Assembly: GCA_020226215.1 (NCBI GenBank)
Contig: CM035225.1
Location: forward strand, 19,169,868-19,233,867
From: Sindora glabra
Taxonomy: Eukaryota; Streptophyta; Magnoliopsida; Fabales; Fabaceae
Direction of reading: 5' to 3'
Length of the DNA stretch: 64,000 bases
Shown here: positions 1-12,707 of the stretch, in pieces
Layout: the number at the start of each line of letters is the position of its first letter
Numbering within the stretch: position 1 is the first letter of the stretch
Translations under genes and position numbers: made by a program
Notes under the pieces: generated by a model
What the model saw: only the letters and a program-made list of their open reading frames with translations
Told to the model about the DNA's origin: nothing
Database searches by the model: none

Positions 1-512
1 AGTGTTGTTTATCCTCTTGGTGTATATTCTTCTCTCTCTTAAAAACTTATTTTAATAAAAAATCATCCTCTGTTCTTATGGGAAGTGTGAGTTTATTTCC
101 TTCACCTAAAATATATATTTTACCTTGGTCTGGGGAAATCCAACAATTGTTTTATTGTAATTTAAACTCACAAACCTCTTCTTTTGGGCTTATCAAATCT
201 TCAACTGTTAGGAGCAAGTTCAGGAATGGTTTTATTGTAATTTTAAACATATCAACAATGATGAAGTGAAAAGGCAGCTAAAAATTATGTATGCACATTT
301 TTTCTGGATCTTCAAAATCTGTGATAAAATCCTCTCGGGGTTTAAATACCTCATCACCATGGGAAAGAAACAAGTCTAAAATGTCAGTACAGAAATCAAA
401 TGAAAAGGTAGATCATAAAAATTAGTCATATTTCTTCTTGATTTGGTAGATCTGAAATAAACATTACTCTTGGGTGCATTATTTTTCATTTAATAGGGGG
501 GAAGCTCATTGA

Positions 513-3500
513 TCAATCTATTTGGACAGTCCAACCCTTTGTATCCTCAATACTTCCTGTTTGTATCCCAACAAGTGTTTCATGCAGTTTTTGAGACACT
601 GTTTCTGCTCCTGTTTTGTATTTAGCTCTGCATTGAAAAATATTAGCAGTTAGCAAAGGCATTTTCATAGAGACAGAAAACAGAATCATAAAATAATAAT
701 TTGGATCCTCATTTTTAGTGTGATCATGCCTGTGGAAGGACCAAGTGAAAACTTAATGTTTGTGATGCCCTAAGGGGATTTGGTTTAGTACAGATGCATC
801 GTTGCTTATTCTTGCAATTTTTATAATAACATTGGAAAAAATTATAGTGCACTATTGATGCAGCACCGACACATCATTAGATATGATAGTTGGTGTGTCA
901 TCATTTAATATGTTTTGAGAAATTATCAACCTAATATGCAATCAGTTTTGGTGATGTATAAATGCACCACTTTTGTGTCACAGTGGTGCATTATACACTC
1001 TCCCAAAAATATTTCCAACTTTTTTTTACAACTATATTTATTTGTTTATTTTTTTGGGAAATGGCAAGAGTGGTTGAATAATTGGATGCACATATGTAAA
1101 AATTAAGGCTCGAACTTTTGGACCTTTGGATATAGTGAAAGGTACAAAATTTTTAAGGGACATTTAATACTATTTGAGTGATAGGGTCTTGACTAATTGA
1201 GTTGTAACTTTTGTATTTATTACATTAATAAAGAAAGGAAAATTTATTACCCAAAAAAAAAAATTTCTATGGTACACTACTAATATAGAAGGCTGAGATT
1301 TATTGATTTGCATGGGCAATTGGTGCACCATTAAAATAAAAAGTTTAGATTTATTGATTTGCATAAGTAATTGGTGCACCACCAAAATAGAAGGCCTAGA
1401 TTTATTGATCAACACAGTTATTGTGCAGATGAATAAATCTAGGTTTCTCAAAGAAATGCTCCCACAAAGAAATGATCTTGGTTTTACCAAGTCATTGTTA
1501 CATAATACAAATGAATAACAATATTAACAAAGATGCTTACTTGGTTTCATTATAGGTTACAGATAAAACAGGATTGATACCCACTGCAGTTCCTGTGCAG
1601 AAAACTTCATCAGCCTCTAGCAACTCCTGTAGTGAAACGATGCGTTCCATGACCTGTGCAAGTCAACCATGACAAATATTTATATCTCTTCTCTCGATTT
1701 CCATATCAGAAATTGGAGGAAAACAAATTACCTGATATCCCAAATCCACAGCAATGTCAATGATGCTTTTTCGTGTGATCCCAGGCAGAATAGTTCCTTC
1801 TGCAACTGGAGTTGAGATTGCATTTCCCTTCACAAGATTAGAAAACAAAGAACTGAAGTGAAACAATTACAATAGTAGTGGTTTCAATACAAATAACTAA
1901 TTCACATACTATTAACAACAGAGATATTTATCCTTAAATGTGGGTTTTACACAATCACCTCACATGATGTTTCACTGTTGGATTTCAGCCAAAAGAAATA
2001 ATCTGCTGATGAAGAATTAATGGTCATACGAGGGATGTGGACAGAAAACTAGTATTTAACATCATTCAAGAATAGCCTTCCATTTTTTGTGTCAAAGTTG
2101 TAGTTGATAATGTTTCTTCATTTAACCTGTCAATGTCTCTTAGATTTTGGCAATATGCATGAAAGCTAATATCTGCAACGATTTCCATGAATTTGTTTTT
2201 CTTTGTACCTTCACAATAAAAACATTACATCCAGTAAGCTCCTCAATATCTCTCCCAGTCTCTGCATCCAAGTACAATATATCGGAGAAACCTTCTGCCC
2301 TTGCTTGATTCAACGCTTTATATGCCTATAATATCAGCAACCGAAGTTGAAACCAGCTTAAGCTCACATATATACTGTATTGTCAACAAATGCAAAATTT
2401 ATACACTATATCTAGTCTAGTAATGTAGAATGATAAACTGTACTATATGCTATGTGCCATAGATAATGCATTATATTGGTGGGTGCCACAAGAAATATGG
2501 GACCCACCAAAACGGAGGGTCAGGATTTGAAGTTACTAATAACACTATTTTCTTTGTGCTGCTGTAGTCTTCCTCTAAACTTCTATAAGCATGCATAAGC
2601 ATTTATGGATATTAATACAAACAACTAAGCTTTTGGGGTGAAATGATTCTTGACGATGGGAAATACAAAAATACTCTACATGCATATTTTAAGGATTATA
2701 TTCCATTCTTAATTTCCCGTTTAATGAAGTTTGAATTGAGTATATAGAAGTATGATGGTGATAGAAGTTTTCCTGTACTGATTTCTGGTATTTTCAATTC
2801 AAAATTTCCCACAAGTTGGACGCAGAAGCAAAATTAATCTTTCCCTATCACGAAATGATTGAACTGATGGTAGTGTTTTGCTTTCTTACTGGGGAATAGT
2901 TGGTGACACTCTTGATCCCTCCAGTTCCACCATCACCTGATATGGCTCGATATAGCTTATCGCGAACAACCAAATTTAGGGGACCCTGCGCGAAAACTGA
3001 TATCAATGGGAAGTTTTTGCCAATTTTAGTGAACAAAAGAAAAAATTAGTTGTTTCTTCCTCTTATGGATTTTGGTTAAGCTCGCATATACTGATCGTAG
3101 ACCATAGCCATTCACAACTATTTTTTACGATTCCATATATGATACAATTTGAATCAATCTGATCCAGTATACTTTAAAACATGCAAGGCCAATTTAATTG
3201 AGATTATGTTATGTGTAGAGTTGTCAATCTAGTCTTGTGTACTTTATGTGGGGCCAATTTAATTGAGATTGTGCCATATGTACAGTTGTAAAATAGAGTC
3301 ATTGTGCATCATGGCCTGTGACAAATTCAGTAGTTGATAAACTCACCTTGTGGTAGCTTTTGACAGGGGTAGTGTATATGAGGAAGGTGCATTCAGGTGC
3401 TGGAGCCAAGCCTAACACACTTCCTGTTCCCAAGAGCAATGGCCTAATGTACAGTGAGCCTTTCCCTGGTGGAGGAACCTATTTCAAATTTGAACTGCAA

Positions 3501-4642
3501 ACTTCTTAGAGCAATGTGACACTTCATTTTCTCAAACTTTCACTCGCAGCACAATTAACAAAATCTACTTTAAACTTGCTCAGTTTATTCATATTCAGTC
3601 GATTTTTCAAGTAAGTGTATCAACCCAAGTGCATAGGTCAATTTTCAAACTGCTCAACATCTTGATGAGCAGGAAGATGAAGAAAATCAGAGAAAGGTTG
3701 GAGGAGATACCCAGCGTTTGTTAGCAAGAACAGTAAGCTTTACAGCATTAAGAAATTGGTCTATTGATGGAGAATCCATGCACATTCTCTCTGCCCCTAT
3801 CTTGATTCGTTTAGCATTCTCTTGTGGTCGAAATAGCACTATATGGTCACTTCCAGTTCTGTATGCCTTTAGACCTTCAATTATTCCCTACAAACATTTC
3901 AATGTTAGCTGACATCTTCTTTGAACATTGTGTAGAATAGCACACCTTAGCTGTGCATGGTTGTATTCAAATTATGAAGCTTGAGCACTTTGCTTATGAA
4001 AAATGAGAGCCTTGTCTGTGTTTCATGGATAATACTACCCTACTTTTGGAGTAAAGAAAAATTCCTACTCCATGAGATAGAAACAAAGGATGGGATTCAT
4101 GGGACACACCTTGTTCTGAATTTCATCCTTTTATTTCTATATTTCTCCTGTTAGAGTAAGGGTTTTTTCTTACTTAGAATCTTTACTTCAGAAGTGAGGT
4201 GGAATGGTTTTGCTTTATCTAGTAAGTACCAACCTGACCATAATTCAAGATTCCAGCAGATGGGCAGAGCTGTATGTTTCCATAAGGAATGAGGTTTCCT
4301 TCTGAAAAATTGACTCCTTTCGAGCATTTCATCACATACATGAAATCTGTTGGAGTTATTCCGAATCCAATTTCATCCCAGTTTATGTCTTCATAGCTTT
4401 CACCTCCATTACTGCTTTTTGGAAAAACCAATGATTGTTGGAAAAAGAGCCATATTCAGGCAATTCAGAAAGACAGACAAGAACAAAGAATCGATGTCAA
4501 TGGCTTTACAAGAGAGCACTAATTAATAGAACTGTCTTATTTGCCTATAGAACTTCAATCAAGATATCAACATGTAGCAGGTCATATGTACCTACCTGTT
4601 ACCAGTGGATTCAGAAGTTTTCAGACTTAGATCGGAAGCCAT
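513..4642 (-). CDS. BCAT: Branched-chain amino acid aminotransferase, cytosolic type, 9 exons, 356 aa
   Basis: PLP-dependent fold-type IV transaminase that interconverts Leu/Ile/Val and their 2-oxo acids. Coding exons on the minus strand, in order: 4642-4596, 4411-4234, 3887-3711, 3478-3347, 2985-2890, 2325-2209, 1827-1732, 1653-1541, 627-513. All introns are GT-AG and phases agree throughout, giving 356 aa, the usual size of cytosolic plant BCATs. The Schiff-base lysine is Lys203 in GGTGGIKSVTNYSP (exon 5). Other family motifs are EGLKAYR, GSLYIRPLLLGTGSVLG, EGTILPGITR, CTGTAVG and the C-terminal EDTKGWTV. An in-frame TGA lies two codons before the ATG, so no transit peptide is encoded in this transcript; I infer a cytosolic location. 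A local oddity is GIIEG where most relatives have GLFEG. Which numbered BCAT it corresponds to cannot be told here. Confidence 0.93.
1015..1262 (+). repeat. Possible LINE/SINE 3' end with poly(A), in BCAT intron 8
   Basis: The segment ends in GGAAAATTTATTACCC followed by an A-run at 1252-1262, a common look for plant non-LTR retroposon tails. Its middle part (GGATGCACATATGTAAA then AATTAAGGCTCGAAC) resembles a sequence at about 8930-8970 in this window, so it is repetitive. Family not identified. Confidence 0.35.
1271..1422. repeat. 51-bp tandem repeat, about three copies, in BCAT intron 8
   Basis: Units start at 1271, 1322 and 1373, each beginning GGTRCACYA and carrying the core GATTTATTGATT. 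The spacing is exactly 51 nt for the first two units, and the third is diverged at its end. Because 51 is a multiple of three, the array creates open frames on both strands that are not genes. Confidence 0.85.
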
Positions 4643-5420
4643 TGTTCAAAAATGGAGTTTTGCTTCAGCTGCAAAAGAGCATCACAATGTGTCAAGTTGA
4701 TGCATAAAATGGAAACTTATAGATATTACTTCACCTAATACAGTTTTATAGGAGCATCAATTTAGTATATTATGTTGAACTCCCTGAAGTTTGGTGAAAT
4801 TATAAAGACCACTTCTTGTCTCATTTTGAATTTAAAATAGCATGAATCCCTTTATCTTTTTTTCCTCATAAACTAACACAAGTATCTTTTTATCTAGTTA
4901 AATTGTAGGATAAGCTTCTATTTTGTAACCGGCAGGAAGAACAACTAACATTATACTTACAGAATGTTTTCTGTAATTCAGCATCTCAGTAAATATTAAC
5001 ATAATGAATTTAAATTTAATCCATTATTGATATAAATTTTAAATTAACTCTCCTGTTGTGTCAATAAAAATTTTTTAAAATTTTTATTTTTAATAAAAAT
5101 TATTATTTGTTTTAATAGTGTATCATCTTGTCTATTGACTAATAGTAAATTTTTTTTATAACAATAATAAATCAGATTTAAACTAAAAAAACTTTGAAAG
5201 TGCCTTGCTAGATTGGTGACTGACTGTTTCCACACCTTGTTTGTTTAAGTGTGACAGCAACCGAGTCTAAAATGGTGAGCGAAGAGAGCCAATGGCCCGA
5301 AGAATGAAGATTCTTCAATACAATTCAATAACTTGCAAATCTGACTAACTTGGTTGAATGAGTTTACTGGTTTTTTTTTTATTTTTTTTTGGGTCTTTGT
5401 TTATATATATATATTGTTAG
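4643..5420 (-). promoter_or_regulatory. Probable 5' UTR with intron and promoter of the first BCAT gene
   Basis: Inferred. A strong acceptor-like pyrimidine run ending TTTTGCAG lies just upstream of the ATG, placing a 5' UTR exon from 4668. On the minus strand a TATATATATAAAC stretch at about 5401-5415 could be the TATA box. The 5230-5340 segment is less AT-rich than its surroundings, contains no ATG on the minus strand, and has a donor-like AAG|GTGTGG near 5232. Together these suggest a non-coding first exon spliced to 4668. No transcript evidence is available. Confidence 0.4.
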
Positions 5421-5860
5421 TGTGCTCAGCCGACCAGGTTCAAAGCACAAATAGTGGTGAATCTGGGGGTTGATTAGTTAGGGAAGCCAGGTACCTACTG
5501 AGGTAGGTGGGTAGATGTGCAGAATTATTAAATTAAATGACTAATAGGATGATTATTTTTCTTTGTGCGTCTTCCTTCTTTTTTCCATATTTTTTTGTCC
5601 ATAATGCATAATATATATTGCTTTTAATTATGATTTAATATAGAAAGAAAAGGGTGTTAGTAACGTGTAAAAAAAAAAAGGTGTAAATAGCATTTTTCAA
5701 GTCTGGATGGTTGTGCTTCTAGCTGATTGGTTTTAGAAAATAGATCTAAATTTGATTAATTGTCACAATATAAATTGATTTTATATTATCATATTTTTAG
5801 ATAATTATTAAATTTTTTTACTGTTAGTAGAAGTTTATAATTATTACTACTTTTTCAGAA

Positions 5861-6273
5861 AAATACAAATTGCTCCTTAAATTTTATAAAATTTAAAATT
5901 AACACCTATCATCCATTTAATTAATCATTTTATCAAATTATATACTTTTTCATAGTTTTTAATCAATAATTAATCAAAATATTATATTATATTATATTAT
6001 TTTGTATATTTTTAAACATGAATTTTATATTATATAATTAATAAAAAATATATGTAAAGAAATTTAATTAAATACTTCCATATAAGGTGTGAAATATAAT
6101 TAAAATTAAGAAAATAAATTAATATTTTATAATATTTTCATTTTTATTTAAAAATATCATATAATTTGATAAAATGATTAATTAATTGAAAGATAGATGT
6201 TATTTTCAAGTCTTGTAAAGTTTAAGGAGATAATTTTCAAGTTTTTAAAATTGAAAAGGATAAAATGTAACCA
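5861..6273. mobile_element. Foldback MITE with long terminal inverted repeats
   Basis: The left arm (from about 5861: AAATTGCTCCTTAAATTTTA then TTAATTAATCATTTTATCAA) is the imperfect reverse complement of the right arm ending at about 6273 in AAAATGTAACC. Arms are around 100 nt. No coding capacity. A relative lies at 25341-25803. It sits between the two BCAT genes. Confidence 0.6.
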
Positions 6274-7948
6274 TCCCAATGTTGAAGGGAATTATTTATA
6301 TTTTTTCTTTATTTTTTTAATAATGTGTCATTTTCATTTTTGCTAATAGGCCTCAGTTGGTAATTAACTAATTATATTAGTAATTATCAGATTCAATTAA
6401 ATGTTAGTTTAATTAATTTGATTAATTATTAATATTAATTATTTAAATAAAAATATTTAATAAAATTAATTAATTATTTTAAAAATAACATATAAGAATA
6501 TATATATATTTTATGATTTATTTGAATATATTATTTTATTTTAATAATATTTTAAATTTTGTATATTATTTATTAAATTAAAATTTTTTATAAAAATATT
6601 ACTGTAATTTATTATTTTTTAAATTATTCTGTGAAAAAATTATTAAAATTTATTGTGTATGTATGTATTATATATGTGCATAAATTAATCTTATTAATTT
6701 TTTACTTTTAATGTGGAAAAAATTTAAATTCATCAAATAATTATTTCGCATAATTTTTAATATATTGTAATGTTTATTTTGTTAATTTATATTAACTTTA
6801 TTACATAAATTTATTTAATAAAAATTAAATAATTATTTATTATTTATGAAGGACTATTATATTATAATCTTCTTTGTGTAGTCTTAGTTTGGGATTCCAC
6901 TCTTCTTTCTAATACTTTGAGTAAAATAATAAATATATATAATTATGCAATTTAGGGATAATTTTATCTTTTACGTAGCTTTTATAAATTGATTGATTCA
7001 AAATAATAAGTTGCTCAACTTTTTTAAATTAGTTAATTAGGGACTAATCAAGTACCAAACATGAAACACCTAAAATAAATGTTTGATTTAATTAAATAGT
7101 TAAAATAAACTTTCAAATCAACTAAAAAGTTAGTGAATGTCAAGCACTGTCATAGCGTAAAAATTTTATTTAGTGTATCAAATTTAAATTATAATTTTTA
7201 TGAAAATATATAAACAAAAGTATTGATTGATAAATAGGTTTAAAATTTTTCTACGACTTAATATATTGCCTCCCATTTTCAATCTCCTTCTTCTTGTGTC
7301 GCTCGAGAGATTTTTTTACGGTTTTAAGCTGTATTCGCTTTAAGTATTTTTACATCGTCAAATAATTGTTAAAATAGGAAAAAACAGAAATATCTTCAGG
7401 ATTTTTTTAACTTATTTTTTGGTTCTTGATAGAAATTTTGTAATTAGATAAAATTTTTTCTTATTTGCTCCGTTTAACACTTTCTATTCTCTATTTTTAA
7501 AATTTTAAATTCAAGAATATTTTTAAAAAATAGGTTTTAAAAATATTTTTAAGAATAGTTTCTGAAATCAAAAAGACAAAAATGTATCCAAATAGACTCC
7601 TAATTTTTTTTTATTTCTTTAAATGACCTTAAAATCATAAAATCATAACTCTTAAGCAAAATCTATTATTCATATTCATATAAGTTACAAACCAACAAAA
7701 ATACCTGTACTAAAATTATAATTAAAAATGAAAAACACAATTTATGTTAGAATTAGCTAGAGCATAAAGAAAGAAGTATTAAGAAAAAAAAAAAAAAGAA
7801 GTTCTCGCAGACAATTTTGTAACCTCAAAAGACATAACATGCAGACTTCGATTTCGGATCTTCAAAGTTGTAAAGGTTACTCCACGAGACTGGTCTAGGC
7901 AATCTTCCTCAATAAGGCTGTATTTGTAATTTTACGACAGCGAGAAGA
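6274..7948. other. AT-rich intergenic spacer, no gene seen
   Basis: Nearly pure A/T with short homopolymer runs. No open frame with recognisable homology on either strand. The less AT-rich part near 7800-7948 is probably the 3' UTR of the second BCAT gene. Confidence 0.6.
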
Positions 7949-10846
7949 TCAATCAATCCTGACCGTCCATCCATGGCTGTCCTCCAAGAGACCTGTTTGG
8001 ATGCCTCTAATAATATCAAACAGCTTCTTAGTCACTGTTTCTTCTCCGGTTTTGAACTCATATCTGCACAACCACCAGCAATATCAATTTTTAGCCATTG
8101 ATAATTGATATTTTTTGTCTTTAATGTTTGATTTATTATTAGGATAATATTATGAGGAATTCAATTTCAACAAAAGTTGAGTATTTTGTTATTGTATTAA
8201 TTTTTTTTTCAATTCTCAAAATAGGTAAATTAAAATTAAAAATATACATCTCAATATATTAAATATAATCTAATGATGAAAATACTCAACTTCTTATGAG
8301 ATAAAATTCTTTGTAGCATTACCCTTATTTTTACGATAAGACAACTTTTAATTTTTTCCTTAAATAATGTTATGAGAAGTTTTACCTATTAGGAAGTTGA
8401 ATATCTCTATCATTAGATTCTTTTTAATTTTAAAATAAACAAACTAAAATTAAAAATATAAATAATAATACATTAAAAGCAATTTAATGATAAAATATCC
8501 AACTTTTTAAAATCTTAGTATTCGAGCTAGAATTTCCCCACACTCTAAATACAAGTCATTGAATCAGAAAGATTAATTTTTGAGTAGATCACAACGATCA
8601 CCTCTTGGAAATTGTAGAAATGTCCTTTAAGTTATATTATTATTATTTAAAGATAGGATGAATGAAAGGGTCTCTAATCCGACAAGATATTAGTAACATA
8701 GTAGAACTATTGTTAAAAATCGATCTATTAAGAAATTATTGCACAATCCAATTGGACATGAAACACAGCAGTTAATCTTTAAACGCTATATGAAATAATT
8801 TTTGAACTTTTAAATTTTCTTTTCGATTTAAGTGATCACATACAAGAGGGAAAATTTTAAGAGATCAGGAGTAAATCACGCTTATGCTTTTTTAGAATTT
8901 TTTATTTTTTTATGAATAGGAGAATAATTAAATTATTAGATGTACATATGTAAAGATTAAGGGTTAAACTGCGAATATAATAAAAAATATAAAACCTTCA
9001 AAAAATATCGATACCACTCTTAGTTAAAACTTTTTATTAATATCAATTAATTATGTGAATATTTTTTTTATAAATCATTTAACTCTTTATTTTTTTTTAT
9101 TCTTTAAACTCTTCAAAAATTTAAGTCAAGATTTATTATGTATGATACATGATGCGAGAAATAAAAAAAATCTTTTAGAGCCCTTCTTTCATATTAATAA
9201 AAAGATGCTGATGATATCAGAGGGAAAAAGGGGATATTTACACTATGTTAATTTATATGGCAGTCACCTTTTATCGTTGTAGGTTATGCTACCAACAGGA
9301 GAGACTCCAACGGCAGTGCCGGTGCAAAACACTTCATCAGCATTAACCACATCTTCGATTGGTACTTTGCGTTCCTCCCTCTAAACAAAGTTAAATTACA
9401 ATACAAGTAGAAACTTTTCTCATTATTTTGCTAGGAAAAACATAAAACCATCTCCAACTTAAAGCTATGCATGCTAGTTCAGCAAGAAATAGTTGTCTTA
9501 CTTAATTTCTTTGTTTAATTTAAATATTGCATCAAATATGTAGCCTAAGGTAATCTTTCTACATGGAATTTGTAGTTCTCTCTCCGTATATATAATAATA
9601 AGAAAAAATTACATTTTACTCGCATGTAATTTTACTGATTTTCATTTAATTTGTTTATGTTTTCAAGTATTTTAATATGTCTATTTGTAATTTTTATTAT
9701 TAACATTTGTTCACTTAAATTTTTTTACATTTAATTTGTAATAGAAAATTTCATAACTTATAAGTTAAGTAAAATCAAATAAATCAAATATGAGTAAAAT
9801 GTGATTTTTTTATATTTGTGTGAATTAATGTAAAAAATTCTTAATAGGAACTAAAATATATTAGTCTTATTTTCTTATTTTTATAAATCACCTTAAATGA
9901 GAAAAATCAATTATAATATATGATACACAAAAAAAATTAGAACTCTTGATATTTATAAATAAAAAAATTTATATATTCTATTTCTGATATTTTATAAAGT
10001 ATACGATAATAACATATACTTTATAAATTTAAATTAAAAAATATAGGACTAATATAATATTTTTTAGCCCAATTATGAATTCTTAACATCGAATCATATA
10101 GATATAAAAAAATTATAGTTTATTTCTTTGTAATTTTCTTCTAATTCACTTGCTATAGAATGCTCCGTTAAAAGTTTGATAAAAAAAAATTAAGTGACTA
10201 AATTATTAATATTAAACTACCCAAGTGAGCAGATTATAACACTTAAAAATATAAATAATTAAGTAAAATTAACAAAATTATAAATGAGTAAAATATAATT
10301 ATTCTTAACAATAAACAAGACAATCTCAATCATTCTTTAAATTAGGATAATACTATGCATAATAATATGATTGTGTCATGCCATCTAACTACAAATTTAT
10401 CTAACCACAAATTTTTAAAATTTTGTAATAGTTTCATTTTTCATAGTTATTTATAATTTTACTAATTATAATATAATTGCAATTGCGCGAGACTGCAGTT
10501 CATAACTTCATAATCATAATATAAAAATATAACTAGTTACCTGATAACCCAAATCCTGAGCAATTTGAAGGACACTCGCTCTTGTAACTCCGGGCAAAAT
10601 AGTTCCTAGTGTAGGAGGAGTTGCAATCACATTGCCCTACAACATACACATAATTGATATTTATATGTTATGATATTTTTTATATATATCAAGAAGAATT
10701 TAAATTTGATTCACTCTAATAAAAATTAGTTTTATATTATTAATTATTTATATATTATTATATTAATAAAAATTACGAAATTTTTTATTTTTATTAAAAT
10801 TTTTAATTATCATTACTTTTTAATAATTTTTTTATTGATAATGCAA

Positions 10847-10886
<40 letters not shown>

Positions 10887-12633
10887 AACTAAATTTAAAA
10901 TCAATTAAGGAAAATGATAACATAGACAAAATCTAGTGATGAAATATTATTAGAATTAGAATTATAATTATCATATACCTTGACGATGAAAACATTACAC
11001 GAAGCAACCTCCTCAATATGTTTATGTTCTACTGCGTCTAAGAAGAGCACATCGGAGAATCCCTTGGCCTTTGCTTCCTTTGCCACTTCGAAAACCTGCA
11101 TTAATATAAATTAGTTTTAATTACATTGTTTCGGGAAATTAAAAATTTATAAAAACTCATTTATTATTTGTAAAAAAATTTAATTAATTTTATCCTCTTT
11201 ATAACATAATATTTTTTATTCATAGGTAGTATATAAGGGTATCTACTAATATTAAATTAAGGGTGTGTTTATTTCACTGAAAAATATTTTCTTATAGAAA
11301 AGTATTATTTATATATCTGTTAGTAGTGGAGTGACATACACGAGATAGCTTGTGATTCAAAAAGAATACATGTAAAATTATGATAATTGAGAAAAGTAAA
11401 TTTTTCTTTGAATAAAGGAAATTATTTTTTTTCAAATTTTTTATTTGATACTAGATAAATAAAATATTTTTTATCTTAACATTTTATAAAACTATTTTAT
11501 TAAAATATATTCCGTCACAATAAGCGGAACCTAAATTTAAACCCAGAAATATGCTTATACGTGCATACACAAATATCGCAAATACATCTGTTTTAACAAA
11601 AGACTTATGATAAATCCAAATTTTTAATAGACATCTTTTGGTGTCTTCTTTTAATGAGTACAAACGTTTTAGGAATCAAATCACTCATTAAACTATAAAA
11701 AAGTCGGATTCAAGATTTAACAGTCTATCCAAAATCAATGAATTGAAAATTTAAATTTAAATTCAAACATAATATATATAACAATAAAAAATTTAAAATT
11801 ATGCATATAAATACAAAGCTAGCTTAATTACTACTAAACAATTCATATTTACGCAAGTTTATAATTCATATTTTATCAAATTACGACGTTAAAAAAATTT
11901 GCGACTCATGTTAGATTTGGTTATATGTAACTTTAGAATCTAGATATAGATTTAATATCAAGTTAAATATTATTTTTTAGCTAAGTAAAAGCATTTAAAA
12001 AAATCAGTTGGTTCAACGGATAAATTGATCCGGTTCATTGAATTTTAGATCAGTCATGTGACCGGTTTACCAACTTTCAGGTTAAATTAGTTGATTTGGT
12101 TTAATTTTTACAATCCTGTTCACAATAGTGGGAATGAGAAATGAGATAATAATCATATCAAAAAACTGTGTGAACGAGAAATGAGTTAAGAATTAAAAGT
12201 GCCTTTGTTTTCTGAACATTTTTTTTAAATCTTATATATTTTTATATAAATAAATCAGTGATATATTATTTTTATAACTTATTATTAAAAAATAATATTT
12301 AAAGTCACTATAATAAAAAAATAATTTTTTTTAAAATTATCTTCCACTAATACATTTATTATAAAATATATATAACATTTTTTACTACCTTAATAATTCA
12401 TAATTATATTAAAAATGTTTTCCATTGAAAATAAATAGAGCATATGTATAAGAAAAGTGACTGAATAAGATAAGAAGAATGAGATTGAAAACAATTAGTT
12501 GATACCATGATAAGAAGGTAAACTACGACCGAAAAATCATAAAGAGCAATCAGTAAATATATAAGATAGGGAGATAAATTTATAACATAAAAAATTTAAA
12601 ATTTAATTTTTAATATGTATGCTGTATTTGTTA

Positions 12634-12707
<74 letters not shown>

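Noticed and set aside
1170..1518. Open frames on both strands at 1170-1490 and 1303-1518
   Set aside because: They come from the 51-bp tandem repeat, whose length is a multiple of three, inside a BCAT intron.
5044..5235. 63-aa minus-strand frame upstream of the first BCAT gene as a transit-peptide exon
   Set aside because: It runs into an AT-rich MITE-like segment, and an in-frame TGA separates it from the ATG at 4642. Not convincing.
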